A stretch of DNA of 59,264 bases, taken from Bacillota bacterium. Its GTDB lineage: Bacteria > Bacillota > Limnochordia > Darwinibacteriales > Darwinibacteriaceae. This document shows, piece after piece, positions 8,421 to 15,962 of this stretch (the stretch's first letter is position 1; every line of letters begins with the position of its first letter). The stretch spans positions 1 to 59,264 of the forward strand of contig JAKOTU010000066.1 of NCBI GenBank assembly GCA_029776155.1. The letters run 5' to 3'. The notes under the pieces are model-generated. The model had not been told where the DNA came from, ran no database searches, and was given only the letters and a program-made list of their open reading frames with translations. A program made the position numbers and the translations under genes.

Positions 8421-9185
8421 ATGATCGACCTGCACACCCATATCCTCCCGGGAGTTGATGATGGAGCTGCAGATCTGGAAACGGCCGTGGCCATGGCCCG
8501 CTCTGCCGCCGAGCGGGGAGTTGAGGTGATCTGCGCCACCCCCCATTATTACGGTGGGCTGACCTGGCAGGCCGTGCAGAAGCAGGTGGAATCGCTGCGC
8601 CGGCAGCTGGCCCAGGCCCAGATCCCGGTGGAAGTGGTGGCCGGGGCTGAGCTCATGCTGGATACGGACCTGCTGAAGCTCGGTTCTGATGAGATCCCCA
8701 CCTATGGGGGCAACGGCCGGTTCTGTCTGCTGGAATTTCCCATGTATGAGCTGCCTATGTATCTGGAGCAGGTGCTCTTTTCCCTGCAGACTAAGGGGAT
8801 CACCCCCATTATTGCCCATCCCGAGCGCTACCGGGAGGTGATGGCGGATCCCAATGTGGTTTTGGCCTGGCTGGAGCAGGGCTGCCTGATTCAGGTTAAT
8901 ACCGGGAGCATCCTGGGGCGCTTCGGCTCTGCAGCGGCTGCCACGGCCGAGATCCTCCTCGAGCATGATCTAGCCCAGTTTGTGGCCAGCGATGCCCACA
9001 GCCTCAAGCGCCGCCCACCCGATCTTCCTGAAGCCTACGCGGTGCTGGTGCAGCTGGTGGGGGCGGAGCGGGCCGGGGAACTAGTGGAACATAATCCCAG
9101 GGGCGTTATTGCTGGAAATTTCACCCCCAAGCGGGCGCCGCGGCCTTTTGTGAAGAAGCGCCGTTTCTTCCTGTTCCGGCGCTGA
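8421..9185 (+). CDS. PHP-type tyrosine-protein phosphatase (CpsB/CapC/YwqE-like)
   Basis: This 254-residue protein starts MIDLHTHILPGVDDG, the metal-binding HxH and D motif of the PHP superfamily. Further metal ligands are visible in ATPHYY, AGAELML, IAHPERY and SDAHS. Such enzymes use Mn2+ to remove phosphate from the tyrosine tail of the BY-kinase encoded just upstream, giving the kinase/phosphatase cycle of capsule synthesis. The C-terminus is unusually basic (KRAPRPFVKKRRFFLFRR). It is the last gene of the export module; no glycosyltransferase, flippase or polymerase lies nearby. Confidence 0.92.
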   Translation: MIDLHTHILPGVDDGAADLETAVAMARSAAERGVEVICATPHYYGGLTWQAVQKQVESLRRQLAQAQIPVEVVAGAELMLDTDLLKLGSDEIPTYGGNGRFCLLEFPMYELPMYLEQVLFSLQTKGITPIIAHPERYREVMADPNVVLAWLEQGCLIQVNTGSILGRFGSAAAATAEILLEHDLAQFVASDAHSLKRRPPDLPEAYAVLVQLVGAERAGELVEHNPRGVIAGNFTPKRAPRPFVKKRRFFLFRR

Positions 9186-9199
9186 CGGTGCCGCATAGG

Positions 9200-9234
9200 A
9201 CCTCCCGCTCTTCCGTATATTAAGGGCGGGAGGT
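9200..9234 (+). other. Strong hairpin after the phosphatase gene
   Basis: ACCTCCCGC and GCGGGAGGT form a perfect 9-bp stem with a 17-base loop. No T-run follows, so it may be a pause or RNA-stability element. The right arm contains GGAGGT, a possible ribosome site for the small ORF at 9245, so folding could hide that site. Confidence 0.4.
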
Positions 9235-9244
9235 GTTGCAGGTG

Positions 9245-9379
9245 GTGTTGTGCGCGCACATGAGCACAACGAAGGACGGAGAAGGGAAGCTGGAGTTTTA
9301 CTGCTGGCGGTTTGGCCGGCGCATTGATCTGGAGCTCCTGGAGCGCTGCCGGCTCTGTCCCAAGTATGAAAGCAGTTGA
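9245..9379 (+). CDS. Small Cys-containing protein (hypothetical)
   Basis: A 44-codon frame starting with GTG (or ATG at 9260, 39 residues) and ending at TGA 9377-9379. GGAGGT lies about 10 bases before the GTG. The protein has cysteines in LCAH, FYCWRFG and ERCRLCPKY; the last is a CxxC pair, suggesting metal or Fe-S binding. It sits between the phosphatase and VanZ genes on the same strand. No family was recognised. Coding status rests on the ribosome site, strand context and Cys pattern only. Confidence 0.4.
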   Translation: MLCAHMSTTKDGEGKLEFYCWRFGRRIDLELLERCRLCPKYESS

Positions 9380-9409
9380 GCGAACCCTATTGGAAGGGGA
9401 ATTGTTTTG

Positions 9410-9859
9410 GTGCAGTGGGCTGCTGTGGGAGCGTATGTGCTGGCCATTTTCCTTTTTTCCCGCCATGATGTCTCGGGCGCGGGTTACACAGCGCAGCTTT
9501 TGGCCAGATGGTTTCCCCACCTTAAGGGTGCGGAGCTGAGATATTACGTGCTTGTGGTGCGCAAGGTCGGGCATGTGCTTGCCTACGGCCTTTTAACTTT
9601 TTTGGTCTACCAGGCCGCCCGCCGCACCGAAAAACTGCGGGGCCGGGCCTTGTTGATTTCCGTGCTCAGCGCCCTGGCGGTGGCGGCTGCCGATGAGAGT
9701 TATCAGAGGCGCCTAATGCACCGCAGCGGCGTGTGGAATGACGTGCTCATTGACTTTCTGGGCATAGCCGCGGTAGGAATGGGCTTGTGGCTGCGGGCCC
9801 GTTTTAGAAGCAAAGACAAGGAGGTTTCAGAAGCAGATGGTGAAAACGAACACATCTAA
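9410..9859 (+). CDS. VanZ-family membrane protein
   Basis: About 149 residues with four predicted transmembrane segments, the KVGHVLAYGLLTFL motif and the DESYQRR...GVWNDVLIDFLG region characteristic of the VanZ-like family. Some members affect teicoplanin resistance; most have no known role. The start is GTG 9410 or TTG 9407, both preceded by GGAAGGGGA. The 3' end overlaps the DUF4438 gene by 23 bases, so they are likely translationally linked. Confidence 0.85.
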   Translation: MQWAAVGAYVLAIFLFSRHDVSGAGYTAQLLARWFPHLKGAELRYYVLVVRKVGHVLAYGLLTFLVYQAARRTEKLRGRALLISVLSALAVAAADESYQRRLMHRSGVWNDVLIDFLGIAAVGMGLWLRARFRSKDKEVSEADGENEHI

Positions 9860-10718
9860 ACTGGTCATGTTGTCGGTGCAGGGACAGATCACCCCTCCCA
9901 TGCAGCGCACAGCCTACCGGGTGGATCGGGAGGGAGTGCCCTTTGTCCTACCTGGTACAGGGGGTATTGCCTATAACGTCAAGGTAGGCCAGCCTGCTTT
10001 TGGTTGGGTCGGCGATCACGTGGAGCCTGGGGTTTCCACCGCCGCGAGCATTGACGAACGCAGCGGCGCTAAGAACCAGGCATACAACACCTTGGCCTGC
10101 GTGGGTAACGAAGCTGTGGTCATCTCCGGCGATGCCAAAGGGGCCCGGGGCATAGTCACGGGCAAGCACGGGGGCATTGAACATGTGATCATCGATTTTG
10201 CCCAGGAAGATATGGAAAAAATGGCTATTGAGGATAAGGTGCTGATCAAAGCTTATGGGCTCGGGCTGGAGCTGGTGGATTATCCCGGCATCACCGTGCG
10301 CAACCTGGATCCGGGGCTCTTGGAGAAACTGGAGATTACAGAAGAGGACGGCAAATTGATCGTGCCTGTGGCGGCCTCCATCCCTGCCCATCTCATGGGT
10401 TCGGGAATTGGCGCTGCCACTACTGCTTCCGGCGACTACGACATTACCACAACCGATCAAGGGGAGATTAAGGCCTTGGGCATCGACCAGCTGAAGTTTG
10501 GCGACTTGGTTGCTTTGGAGGATTGCGATAACCGCTTTGGCCGCAGTTATCGCAAGGGAGCCCTGTCCATTGGCGTTGTGGTCCACTCTGACTGCCTGCT
10601 GGCGGGCCACGGCCCAGGTGTGACCACTCTCTTCACCGCCATTGACGGCTGTCTCGGCTACCGTTTGGATCCGGAAGCCAACATTGGCCGCATCCTCAAA
10701 ATCGGCATCTACCGTTAG
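9837..10718 (+). CDS. DUF4438 family protein
   Basis: The 293-residue protein matches the DUF4438 family known from Thermotoga and clostridia, whose structure is solved but whose function is unknown. Typical features are the GTGGIAYNVKVGQPAFGWVGDHVEPGVS-like N-terminal region, NQAYNTLACVGNEA, KHGGIEHV and HSDCLLAGHGPGV with conserved Cys and His. It has no signal peptide or membrane segment. AAGGAGGT stands ahead of the ATG, inside the end of the VanZ gene. A terminator follows immediately. Confidence 0.85.
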   Translation: MVKTNTSKLVMLSVQGQITPPMQRTAYRVDREGVPFVLPGTGGIAYNVKVGQPAFGWVGDHVEPGVSTAASIDERSGAKNQAYNTLACVGNEAVVISGDAKGARGIVTGKHGGIEHVIIDFAQEDMEKMAIEDKVLIKAYGLGLELVDYPGITVRNLDPGLLEKLEITEEDGKLIVPVAASIPAHLMGSGIGAATTASGDYDITTTDQGEIKALGIDQLKFGDLVALEDCDNRFGRSYRKGALSIGVVVHSDCLLAGHGPGVTTLFTAIDGCLGYRLDPEANIGRILKIGIYR

Positions 10719-10737
10719 GGAAATCAGTCACAAAAAC

Positions 10738-10764
10738 AAAAAAGGCCCTCAGGGGCCTTTTTTT
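10738..10764. terminator. Bidirectional terminator
   Basis: An A-run, a stem AAGGCCC/GGGCCTT with a four-base loop, and a T-run make a hairpin usable from both sides. It ends the DUF4438 transcript on the plus strand and the cysteine desulfurase-thiI-small ORF transcript on the minus strand. Confidence 0.9.
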
Positions 10765-10779
10765 CCTGGGCTGGTCGGT

Positions 10780-10953
10780 TCAGACCGTCTTCCTCAAAAG
10801 AGCGTTGCGTTCTTTGATGGATACCTCAACGGGTTCGGAGTCATCCTTATGGGTAATGCGGATGCCCGCTGCTTCGCGCAGCATGGCGTTTTCCCGCCTG
10901 AGGCGGTCAATTTCCTCCAACAGCTGCTGCAGTTCCTTAGGGGAAATGTTCAT
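10780..10953 (-). CDS. Small coiled-coil protein (57 aa, hypothetical)
   Basis: A minus-strand frame of 57 residues with ATG and a good ribosome site (GGTGAGGAG, about 11 bases upstream). The first half (ELQQLLEEIDRLRRENAMLRE) is a leucine-heptad coiled coil; the second half ends KERNALLRKTV. It lies 76 bases after thiI on the same strand and just before the shared terminator, so it is probably the third gene of the desulfurase-thiI operon. No family recognised. The coiled coil suggests it binds a partner protein. Confidence 0.6.
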   Translation of the reverse strand: MNISPKELQQLLEEIDRLRRENAMLREAAGIRITHKDDSEPVEVSIKERNALLRKTV

Positions 10954-11029
10954 AGGGAGAAGCTCCTCACCATTTTGATTTTAAGTTGTTTCGTCATATG
11001 TCTCCGTTTTCCTGCAAAAAGCGACAAAA

Positions 11030-12205
11030 TTAGAAGGCCTTGCCGGGGTACAGCTCCACCAGCTCAGTTTTTTCTAAAGCTTCCGCAATCAGCCCTTCCA
11101 CATCCAACTCCCCTTCGGCCCGCTCTACCTGTCTCAGGGAAGGCTTAGTGGCCGGGTTTTTGGGGACGAAGACTGTGCAGCAGTCTTCGTAAGGGAGGAT
11201 GGAGGTCTCGTAGGTCCCAATCCGCACAGCGATTTCCACAATCTCCTGCTTATCCAGGCCGATGAGGGGCCTGAACACGGGCAGGGAAGTGACCGCGTTG
11301 ATGGTGTGAATGCTCTCCATGGTCTGGCTGGCCACTTGCCCCAAACTATCGCCTGTGATCAAGGCCAGCGCCCCTTCCCGCTGGGCGAGGCGGGCTGCAA
11401 TGCGCAGCATAAAGCGGCGCATGAGGGTAACGCTCAAGGAAGGGTAGGAACCTTTGTGCAGGGCTTTTTGGATTTCGGTGAAGTAGGCGATCCACAGCCG
11501 GAAGCGGCCCCGGGCGTTGTAGGAAGCCAAAATCCTGGCCAGCTCCACCACCTTCTCCTTCGATTGCTGAGAAGTGAAGGGGTAGGAGTGGAAATGGATG
11601 CCCTCCACGTCCACGCCCCGCTTCATGCTCAGAAAGCCGGCCACGGGGCTGTCAATACCCCCAGAAAGGAGAAGCAGCCCTTTACCGGACGAGCCTGCCG
11701 GCAGGCCTCCCAGGCAGGGAATGACCTTGGAATAGATGAAGGCGCCTTCACTGCGCACTTCTACCTTCACGATGAAATCGGGGTTGTGCACATCAACCTT
11801 GAGGTGGGGAAAACTCTTGAGCAGGTGGCCCCCCAGGGTCCTGGAGAGCTCCGGCGAACTAAGGGGAAAATCTTTGCAGGCCCTTCTAGTTTCCACCTTA
11901 AAGGTTTGGCCGGGGGTATCCTGCACCACCAGGCTGGCCCCCTCTTTGATCTCTTCTAGATCCAGCCCCCGGCGCACCACAGGGGAGAGGGACACAATTC
12001 CGAAAACCTGCTGCAGCCTGGCAGCCAGCTCCTCCCAGTTGTCTTTGGTTTCCACATAGATGCGCCCGAAGGTCTTGGTGATCCTGCCGTGGGGCAGATC
12101 CCCCAGGGCAGCCCGTATATTGGTGATCAACAGATCTTCAAAGGTCTTACGGTTGCGCCCTTTGAGGCTCAGCTCTCCGTAGCGCACCAAAAGCAGAGGA
12201 TACAT
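11030..12205 (-). CDS. thiI: tRNA 4-thiouridine synthase / sulfur transferase ThiI
   Basis: ThiI adenylates and thiolates U8 of tRNA and can pass sulfur to the thiazole pathway. The protein shows an N-terminal ferredoxin-like/THUMP region (RYGELSLKGRNRKTFE at the start; VDVHNPDFIVKVEVR) and the PP-loop ATP site LLLSGGIDSPVAGF near residue 180. The Firmicute-type end EDCCTVFVPKNPATKP carries cysteines. At about 391 residues it lacks the rhodanese domain of the E. coli enzyme, as in Bacillus, where a dedicated NifS-like desulfurase supplies sulfur; such a gene lies directly upstream. AAGGAG six bases before ATG 12205 decides that start over ATG 12211. Confidence 0.95.
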   Translation of the reverse strand: MYPLLLVRYGELSLKGRNRKTFEDLLITNIRAALGDLPHGRITKTFGRIYVETKDNWEELAARLQQVFGIVSLSPVVRRGLDLEEIKEGASLVVQDTPGQTFKVETRRACKDFPLSSPELSRTLGGHLLKSFPHLKVDVHNPDFIVKVEVRSEGAFIYSKVIPCLGGLPAGSSGKGLLLLSGGIDSPVAGFLSMKRGVDVEGIHFHSYPFTSQQSKEKVVELARILASYNARGRFRLWIAYFTEIQKALHKGSYPSLSVTLMRRFMLRIAARLAQREGALALITGDSLGQVASQTMESIHTINAVTSLPVFRPLIGLDKQEIVEIAVRIGTYETSILPYEDCCTVFVPKNPATKPSLRQVERAEGELDVEGLIAEALEKTELVELYPGKAF

Positions 12206-12215
12206 AAGCATCTCC

Positions 12216-13385
12216 TTAGATATAGATGTTGCGTATTTCTTCCACCGTCTCCTTTAGACTATAAACCACGTATTCGATTTGGGCAAGTGTGATCTGCGGC
12301 GCCAAGCTGATGCGGATGGTGGAGAGGATGCGCTCATGTTCCAGCCCCACTGCCTTGAGCACATGGGAAACGTCCCTCTTTTTGGAGGAGCAGGCGGCGC
12401 CCATGGAGACAAAAATCCTTTTCTGCTCCAGGAAATGCACCAAGACTTCTCCCCGCACCCCGGGGAAACTTACGCTGACGATGTGGGGAGCAGCATCGGG
12501 TGGACTATTGATGTAGGAGTCGGGGATGGTCTTGATACCCTCCAACAGAGCTTCCCTCAGCTCCCGCAGCTTCCTTAGATTCTCCTCCAGGTTGTCTGCG
12601 GCCAGCTGGGCTGCCTTGGCCAGGCCCACAATAGCCGGGACGTTTTCTGTGCCTGAGCGGAGGCCTCCTTCCTGGTTGCCGCCAAAGATGATGGGCCGCA
12701 GCCTAACCTGCCTGTGGGCATAAAGCAGGCCGATGCCCTTGGGCCCGAAGATTTTATGTCCACTGAAGGTGCACAGATGGGCCTTCAGATCTGGGATTTT
12801 GAAGGGGAGGTGTCCCAGGGCCTGTACAGCATCAACGTGGAAGACGATCTTGTGCTGGCGCCCTTGGTTTTCCCGCTGGATAAATTCGCCGATCTGGCGC
12901 ACAGGAGCAATGGTGCCCAGCTCGTTGTTCACCAGCATGACGCTCACCAGTTTGGTGTTGGGCTTCAGGTACTTGGGGAACTCACCAGGATCGATGCGCC
13001 CGCAGCAGTCCACTGGCAGGTAGGTGACCTCCCAGCCGCGTTCTTCCAGGTGCTGTACCACATGGAGTACGGACGGGTGCTCGATGGGAGTGGTAATAAT
13101 GTGCCCGGGGTTGCGCTGGAAATAAGGGGCATTGGCCACACCCAGCAGGGCCAGGTTGTTGGCCTCGGTTCCGCTGCCGGTAAAATACAGTTCTGCTGGG
13201 CTCACCCCCAGGATGGAAGCGAGCTGGGCCCGGCTGGCATTCATAATCTTCTGGGCCGCCACGCCGCGCAGGTGCGGTGAGGAGGGATTGCCGTACTGCA
13301 CGGACCAGTAGGGCTCCATGGCCTGCACCACCTCGTCCGCGACGGGAGTGGTTGCACTGTTGTCCAGGTAAATCTCGTTATGCAT
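12216..13385 (-). CDS. Cysteine desulfurase (IscS/NifS family, NifZ-like)
   Basis: A PLP enzyme that takes sulfur from cysteine. It starts MHNEIYLDNSATTPV, with AAGGAGGTG before the ATG at 13385. The PLP-binding lysine is in FSGHKIFGPKG, the conserved His in IEHPSV, and the persulfide cysteine in GAACSSKK. That this is ThiI's partner is inferred from the 10-base gap to thiI, as in the Bacillus nifZ-thiI pair. The length of 389 residues is normal. Confidence 0.93.
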   Translation of the reverse strand: MHNEIYLDNSATTPVADEVVQAMEPYWSVQYGNPSSPHLRGVAAQKIMNASRAQLASILGVSPAELYFTGSGTEANNLALLGVANAPYFQRNPGHIITTPIEHPSVLHVVQHLEERGWEVTYLPVDCCGRIDPGEFPKYLKPNTKLVSVMLVNNELGTIAPVRQIGEFIQRENQGRQHKIVFHVDAVQALGHLPFKIPDLKAHLCTFSGHKIFGPKGIGLLYAHRQVRLRPIIFGGNQEGGLRSGTENVPAIVGLAKAAQLAADNLEENLRKLRELREALLEGIKTIPDSYINSPPDAAPHIVSVSFPGVRGEVLVHFLEQKRIFVSMGAACSSKKRDVSHVLKAVGLEHERILSTIRISLAPQITLAQIEYVVYSLKETVEEIRNIYI

Positions 13386-13574
13386 GGGAGCACCTCCTTG
13401 CGCCAAATAGAAAGGGCACTGCCTAGTTTCTAGTATTCACCTGCAATTTCCTCTTTTTTCGGGCAAACCGCCGGAAGTCGGTAGGGAAAACAAACCGCCC
13501 TGGAGAATTGACCTCGAAGGGAGTTTCCTGTTAATGCCGTCTATGTTAAATTTGACCACGCGGGGTGAACACGA

Positions 13575-14333
13575 ATGAAACGTAAGCTGTTCTTGTTGGT
13601 GTTGGTGGCCGTGCTGCTCTCGGGATGTGCCGGCTATCAGCGTGTGCAGCATCCGCCCAAGGTAACGGTGGGTGGGAGCAACACCATTGCGGTTCTGTTT
13701 TTCGACAACTTCACCGATGATTATGCCATCTCCCACGAAGTGGAGCAAGAGCTTGTGAAGACCCTCTCCGGTTACTACCGGGTCCTGCCCCCTGCAGAAG
13801 TGGAATGGGCCTTGGTGCGCCTGGGGCTTTTGCGGGGCCAGTCCCCCGACCGCAATCAGGCCGTGCGTCTAGGGCAGATGCTCGGGGTTGATGCCCTGGT
13901 GATGGGGGAAGTATCCGCCTATTTCCAACCCATCAACCAGACCCCGCCGTACCCCACCGGGAAGACCACCAAGGACGAAAAGGGCAACACCCTCTACCAG
14001 TATGAGTACCTAGAAACTACCCAGGTGATGGTGGGCTTTACGGGTCGGGTGATGGAAACCCGCTCGGGCAATGTGATCCACCGCCTGCGGGTGGAAGGCC
14101 AGTCCCAGAGCGAGCGTAAAGAGATCGTACGCTGGCCTCGGGAGTGGTGGCCGGAGGGCCGCAGGCCCAGCACCTGGGACCTGCCCAATCCCAGCTACGC
14201 TCAGGTTCCCTACGTGAGACAGAATGCGATCAGGCAGGCTGTGAGCCACTTTGTGCAAGACCTGATGCCCACATACACCTGGGAAAGGGTGGAACAGGAA
14301 GCCTGCTGGCCAGGTTTGACAGATTTCGGTTAG
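13575..14333 (+). CDS. Lipoprotein with a CsgG/TolB-like domain
   Basis: The first 18 residues are a lipoprotein signal with lipobox LLSGC. The mature protein begins with IAVLFFDNFTDDYAISHEVEQELVKTL, resembling the N-terminal beta-alpha unit of CsgG, TolB-N and LpoB-type proteins, with a second unit at LGQMLGVDALVMGEVSAY. Such lipoproteins in diderms sit in the outer membrane or periplasm and include assembly or penicillin-binding-protein activator factors. The exact family is not certain. It is followed by the metK riboswitch and is divergent from the cysteine desulfurase gene; the 190-base divergent gap shows no clear promoter. Confidence 0.6.
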   Translation: MKRKLFLLVLVAVLLSGCAGYQRVQHPPKVTVGGSNTIAVLFFDNFTDDYAISHEVEQELVKTLSGYYRVLPPAEVEWALVRLGLLRGQSPDRNQAVRLGQMLGVDALVMGEVSAYFQPINQTPPYPTGKTTKDEKGNTLYQYEYLETTQVMVGFTGRVMETRSGNVIHRLRVEGQSQSERKEIVRWPREWWPEGRRPSTWDLPNPSYAQVPYVRQNAIRQAVSHFVQDLMPTYTWERVEQEACWPGLTDFG

Positions 14334-14352
14334 CTTGATAGACTTAAGTTAC

Positions 14353-14476
14353 GTTCTCATCCAGAGAGGTGGAGGGACTGGCCCAATGAAACCCGGCAAC
14401 CTGTGCAGGTGTCCCCTGCGAAAGGTGCCAATTCCTGCAAAGCCTTGCTGAGAAGGTTTTGGAAGATGGGAGAAAC
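14353..14476 (+). promoter_or_regulatory. SAM-I (S-box) riboswitch upstream of metK
   Basis: The leader contains the S-box core AGAGAGGTGGAGGGACTGGC, then CCAATGAAACCCGGCAACC and GGTGCCAATTCCTGC, with closing stem TTCTCATC/GATGGGAGAA. This RNA binds S-adenosylmethionine and, when bound, favours the terminator just downstream, lowering metK expression when SAM is plentiful. Confidence 0.95.
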
Positions 14477-14492
14477 ATTAGTGCGTTTCTGT

Positions 14493-14524
14493 GTCCTCTC
14501 CCGTCAGGGAGAGGACTTACTTTT
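14493..14524 (+). terminator. Riboswitch-controlled terminator
   Basis: GTCCTCTCCC and GGGAGAGGAC form a 10-bp stem around GTCA, followed by TTACTTTT. It is the off-state hairpin of the S-box, about 30 bases before metK. Confidence 0.85.
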
Positions 14525-14546
14525 GCGGAAAAGGTGGTGGGCAGCA

Positions 14547-15728
14547 GTGACTGCAAGAAGGTACATCTTCACATCAGAATCGGTAACGGAAGGACATCCA
14601 GATAAGGTGTGCGACCAGATATCCGACGCCGTGCTCGATGCCATCCTCAGCCAGGACCCCCAGGCGCGGGTGGCCTGCGAAACGGCCATTACCACTGGTT
14701 TGGTGCTGGTCTTTGGGGAAATCAGCACCCAGTGCTACGTGGATATTCCCAACATCGCCCGGGAGGTAGTGCGGGAAATCGGCTACGACCGGGCCAAGTA
14801 TGGGTTTGATGCCGACACCTGCGCGGTGTTAACGTCCATAGAAGAACAGTCCCCCGACATTGCCCTGGGGGTGAACCAGGCCTTGGAAAAGCGCTTGGGT
14901 CAAGGGGATGAGTACTCCGAGGTTGGGGCCGGCGATCAAGGCATCATGTTTGGCTACGCAACCGATGAAACCCCCGCCTTTATGCCCATGCCCATAGAAC
15001 TGGCCCATCAACTGGCCAGGCGCCTGGCCCACGTACGCAAGGAAGGTATCCTGCCTTATCTGCGGCCCGACGGCAAGACCCAGATCTCCATCATCTACGA
15101 TGAAGAGCACCGGCCCATCGCCGTGGACAATGTGGTTGTCTCGGCCCAGCACCATCCCGAGGTTGACCGGCACACCTTGGAAGAGGACCTATATGAGCAT
15201 GTGATCGCAGCGGTGATTCCCAAGGAGCTGTTCACTAAGGACACCAAAGTGCTGATCAATCCCACCGGCCGATTTGTGGTGGGCGGGCCCAAAGGGGATG
15301 CGGGGCTCACGGGCAGGAAGATTATTGTGGATACCTACGGAGGTTGTGCCCGGCACGGCGGAGGAGCCTTTTCTGGGAAAGACCCGACGAAAGTGGACCG
15401 ATCCGCCTCTTACGCCGCCCGCTACGTGGCCAAAAATATCGTAGCTGCCGGTTTGGCCAAGCGGATTGAAGTGCAGGTGGCTTATGCCATTGGGGTGGCC
15501 AACCCGGTCTCCTTACACGTGGACACCTTTGGTACGGGAGTGATCCCCGATTACGAAATCGAAGAGCTGATCCGCAAGAACTTTGATCTGCGGCCCGCGG
15601 CCATTATCCGCAACCTGGACCTGCAGCGGCCGATCTACCGTCAGGTGGCGGCCTATGGGCATTTCGGCCGCTTGGATTTGGATCTGCCCTGGGAACGGCT
15701 GGACAAGGTGGAAGCGCTGAAGCGGTAG
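14547..15728 (+). CDS. metK: S-adenosylmethionine synthetase
   Basis: MetK joins methionine and ATP to make SAM. The protein (393 residues, normal length) shows [17 protein letters not shown] at the N-terminus, the signature [15 protein letters not shown], and [17 protein letters not shown], the second signature and P-loop. The start is GTG 14547 with AAGGTGG upstream; the longer upstream frame runs through the riboswitch and is not coding. It is feedback-controlled by the S-box leader and ended by a strong terminator. Confidence 0.97.
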   Translation: MTARRYIFTSESVTEGHPDKVCDQISDAVLDAILSQDPQARVACETAITTGLVLVFGEISTQCYVDIPNIAREVVREIGYDRAKYGFDADTCAVLTSIEEQSPDIALGVNQALEKRLGQGDEYSEVGAGDQGIMFGYATDETPAFMPMPIELAHQLARRLAHVRKEGILPYLRPDGKTQISIIYDEEHRPIAVDNVVVSAQHHPEVDRHTLEEDLYEHVIAAVIPKELFTKDTKVLINPTGRFVVGGPKGDAGLTGRKIIVDTYGGCARHGGGAFSGKDPTKVDRSASYAARYVAKNIVAAGLAKRIEVQVAYAIGVANPVSLHVDTFGTGVIPDYEIEELIRKNFDLRPAAIIRNLDLQRPIYRQVAAYGHFGRLDLDLPWERLDKVEALKR

Positions 15729-15753
15729 AGTGGAGCCTGGCTCCACTCTTTTG
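15728..15753 (+). terminator. metK terminator
   Basis: GAGTGGAGCC/GGCTCCACTC hairpin followed by TTTTG, starting at the metK stop codon. A group II intron-like sequence begins three bases later. Confidence 0.9.
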
Positions 15754-15755
15754 TG

Positions 15756-15940
15756 GTGCGCCCGGCATGTCTACCGAGCCGATGGGTTGAGAGAAACCCT
15801 ACCGCCCAACCAGTGGGAAGGTAACCAGCAGGCAAGGGCGCCACTGTTAACAGTGGGGTCTGGAAAAGATGGGAAGGCACGATAGTACGCACCGTTCTCT
15901 GAGAAGAAAGCCGCTAGGCTGATCACCTAGCGGCTTAACT
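15756..15940 (+). ncRNA. Degenerate group II intron remnant (class C-like)
   Basis: GTGCGCCCGGCATG at 15756 is the typical 5' end of many bacterial group II introns, and AGGCAAGGGCG...GGGGTCTGGAAAAG (15831-15866) resembles conserved domain I segments. Near the end, GTACGCACCGTTCTCTGAG resembles the 3' half of domain V, followed by an 11-bp hairpin (15908-15918 with 15926-15936) that could be domain VI. At under 200 bases, with no reverse transcriptase, it would be an internally deleted relic. It sits directly behind the metK terminator, the preferred target of class C introns. The call rests on remembered consensus, not on a model search. Confidence 0.5.
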
Positions 15941-15962
15941 GTGGGTCTGAAAAACAAGGAAT
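15933..15962 (+). repeat. Left 30-bp direct repeat flanking the IS
   Basis: Identical over 30 bases to 17561-17590; begins GCTTAACTGTGGGTCTG. Interpreted as a long target-site duplication made by the insertion sequence. Confidence 0.9.

Noticed and set aside
11306..11959. Plus-strand open frame of 217 codons opposite thiI
   Set aside because: thiI on the minus strand has complete motifs; the plus frame has no family features.
14403..14546. N-terminal extension of metK
   Set aside because: This stretch is the SAM riboswitch and its terminator; MetK homology begins at GTG 14547.
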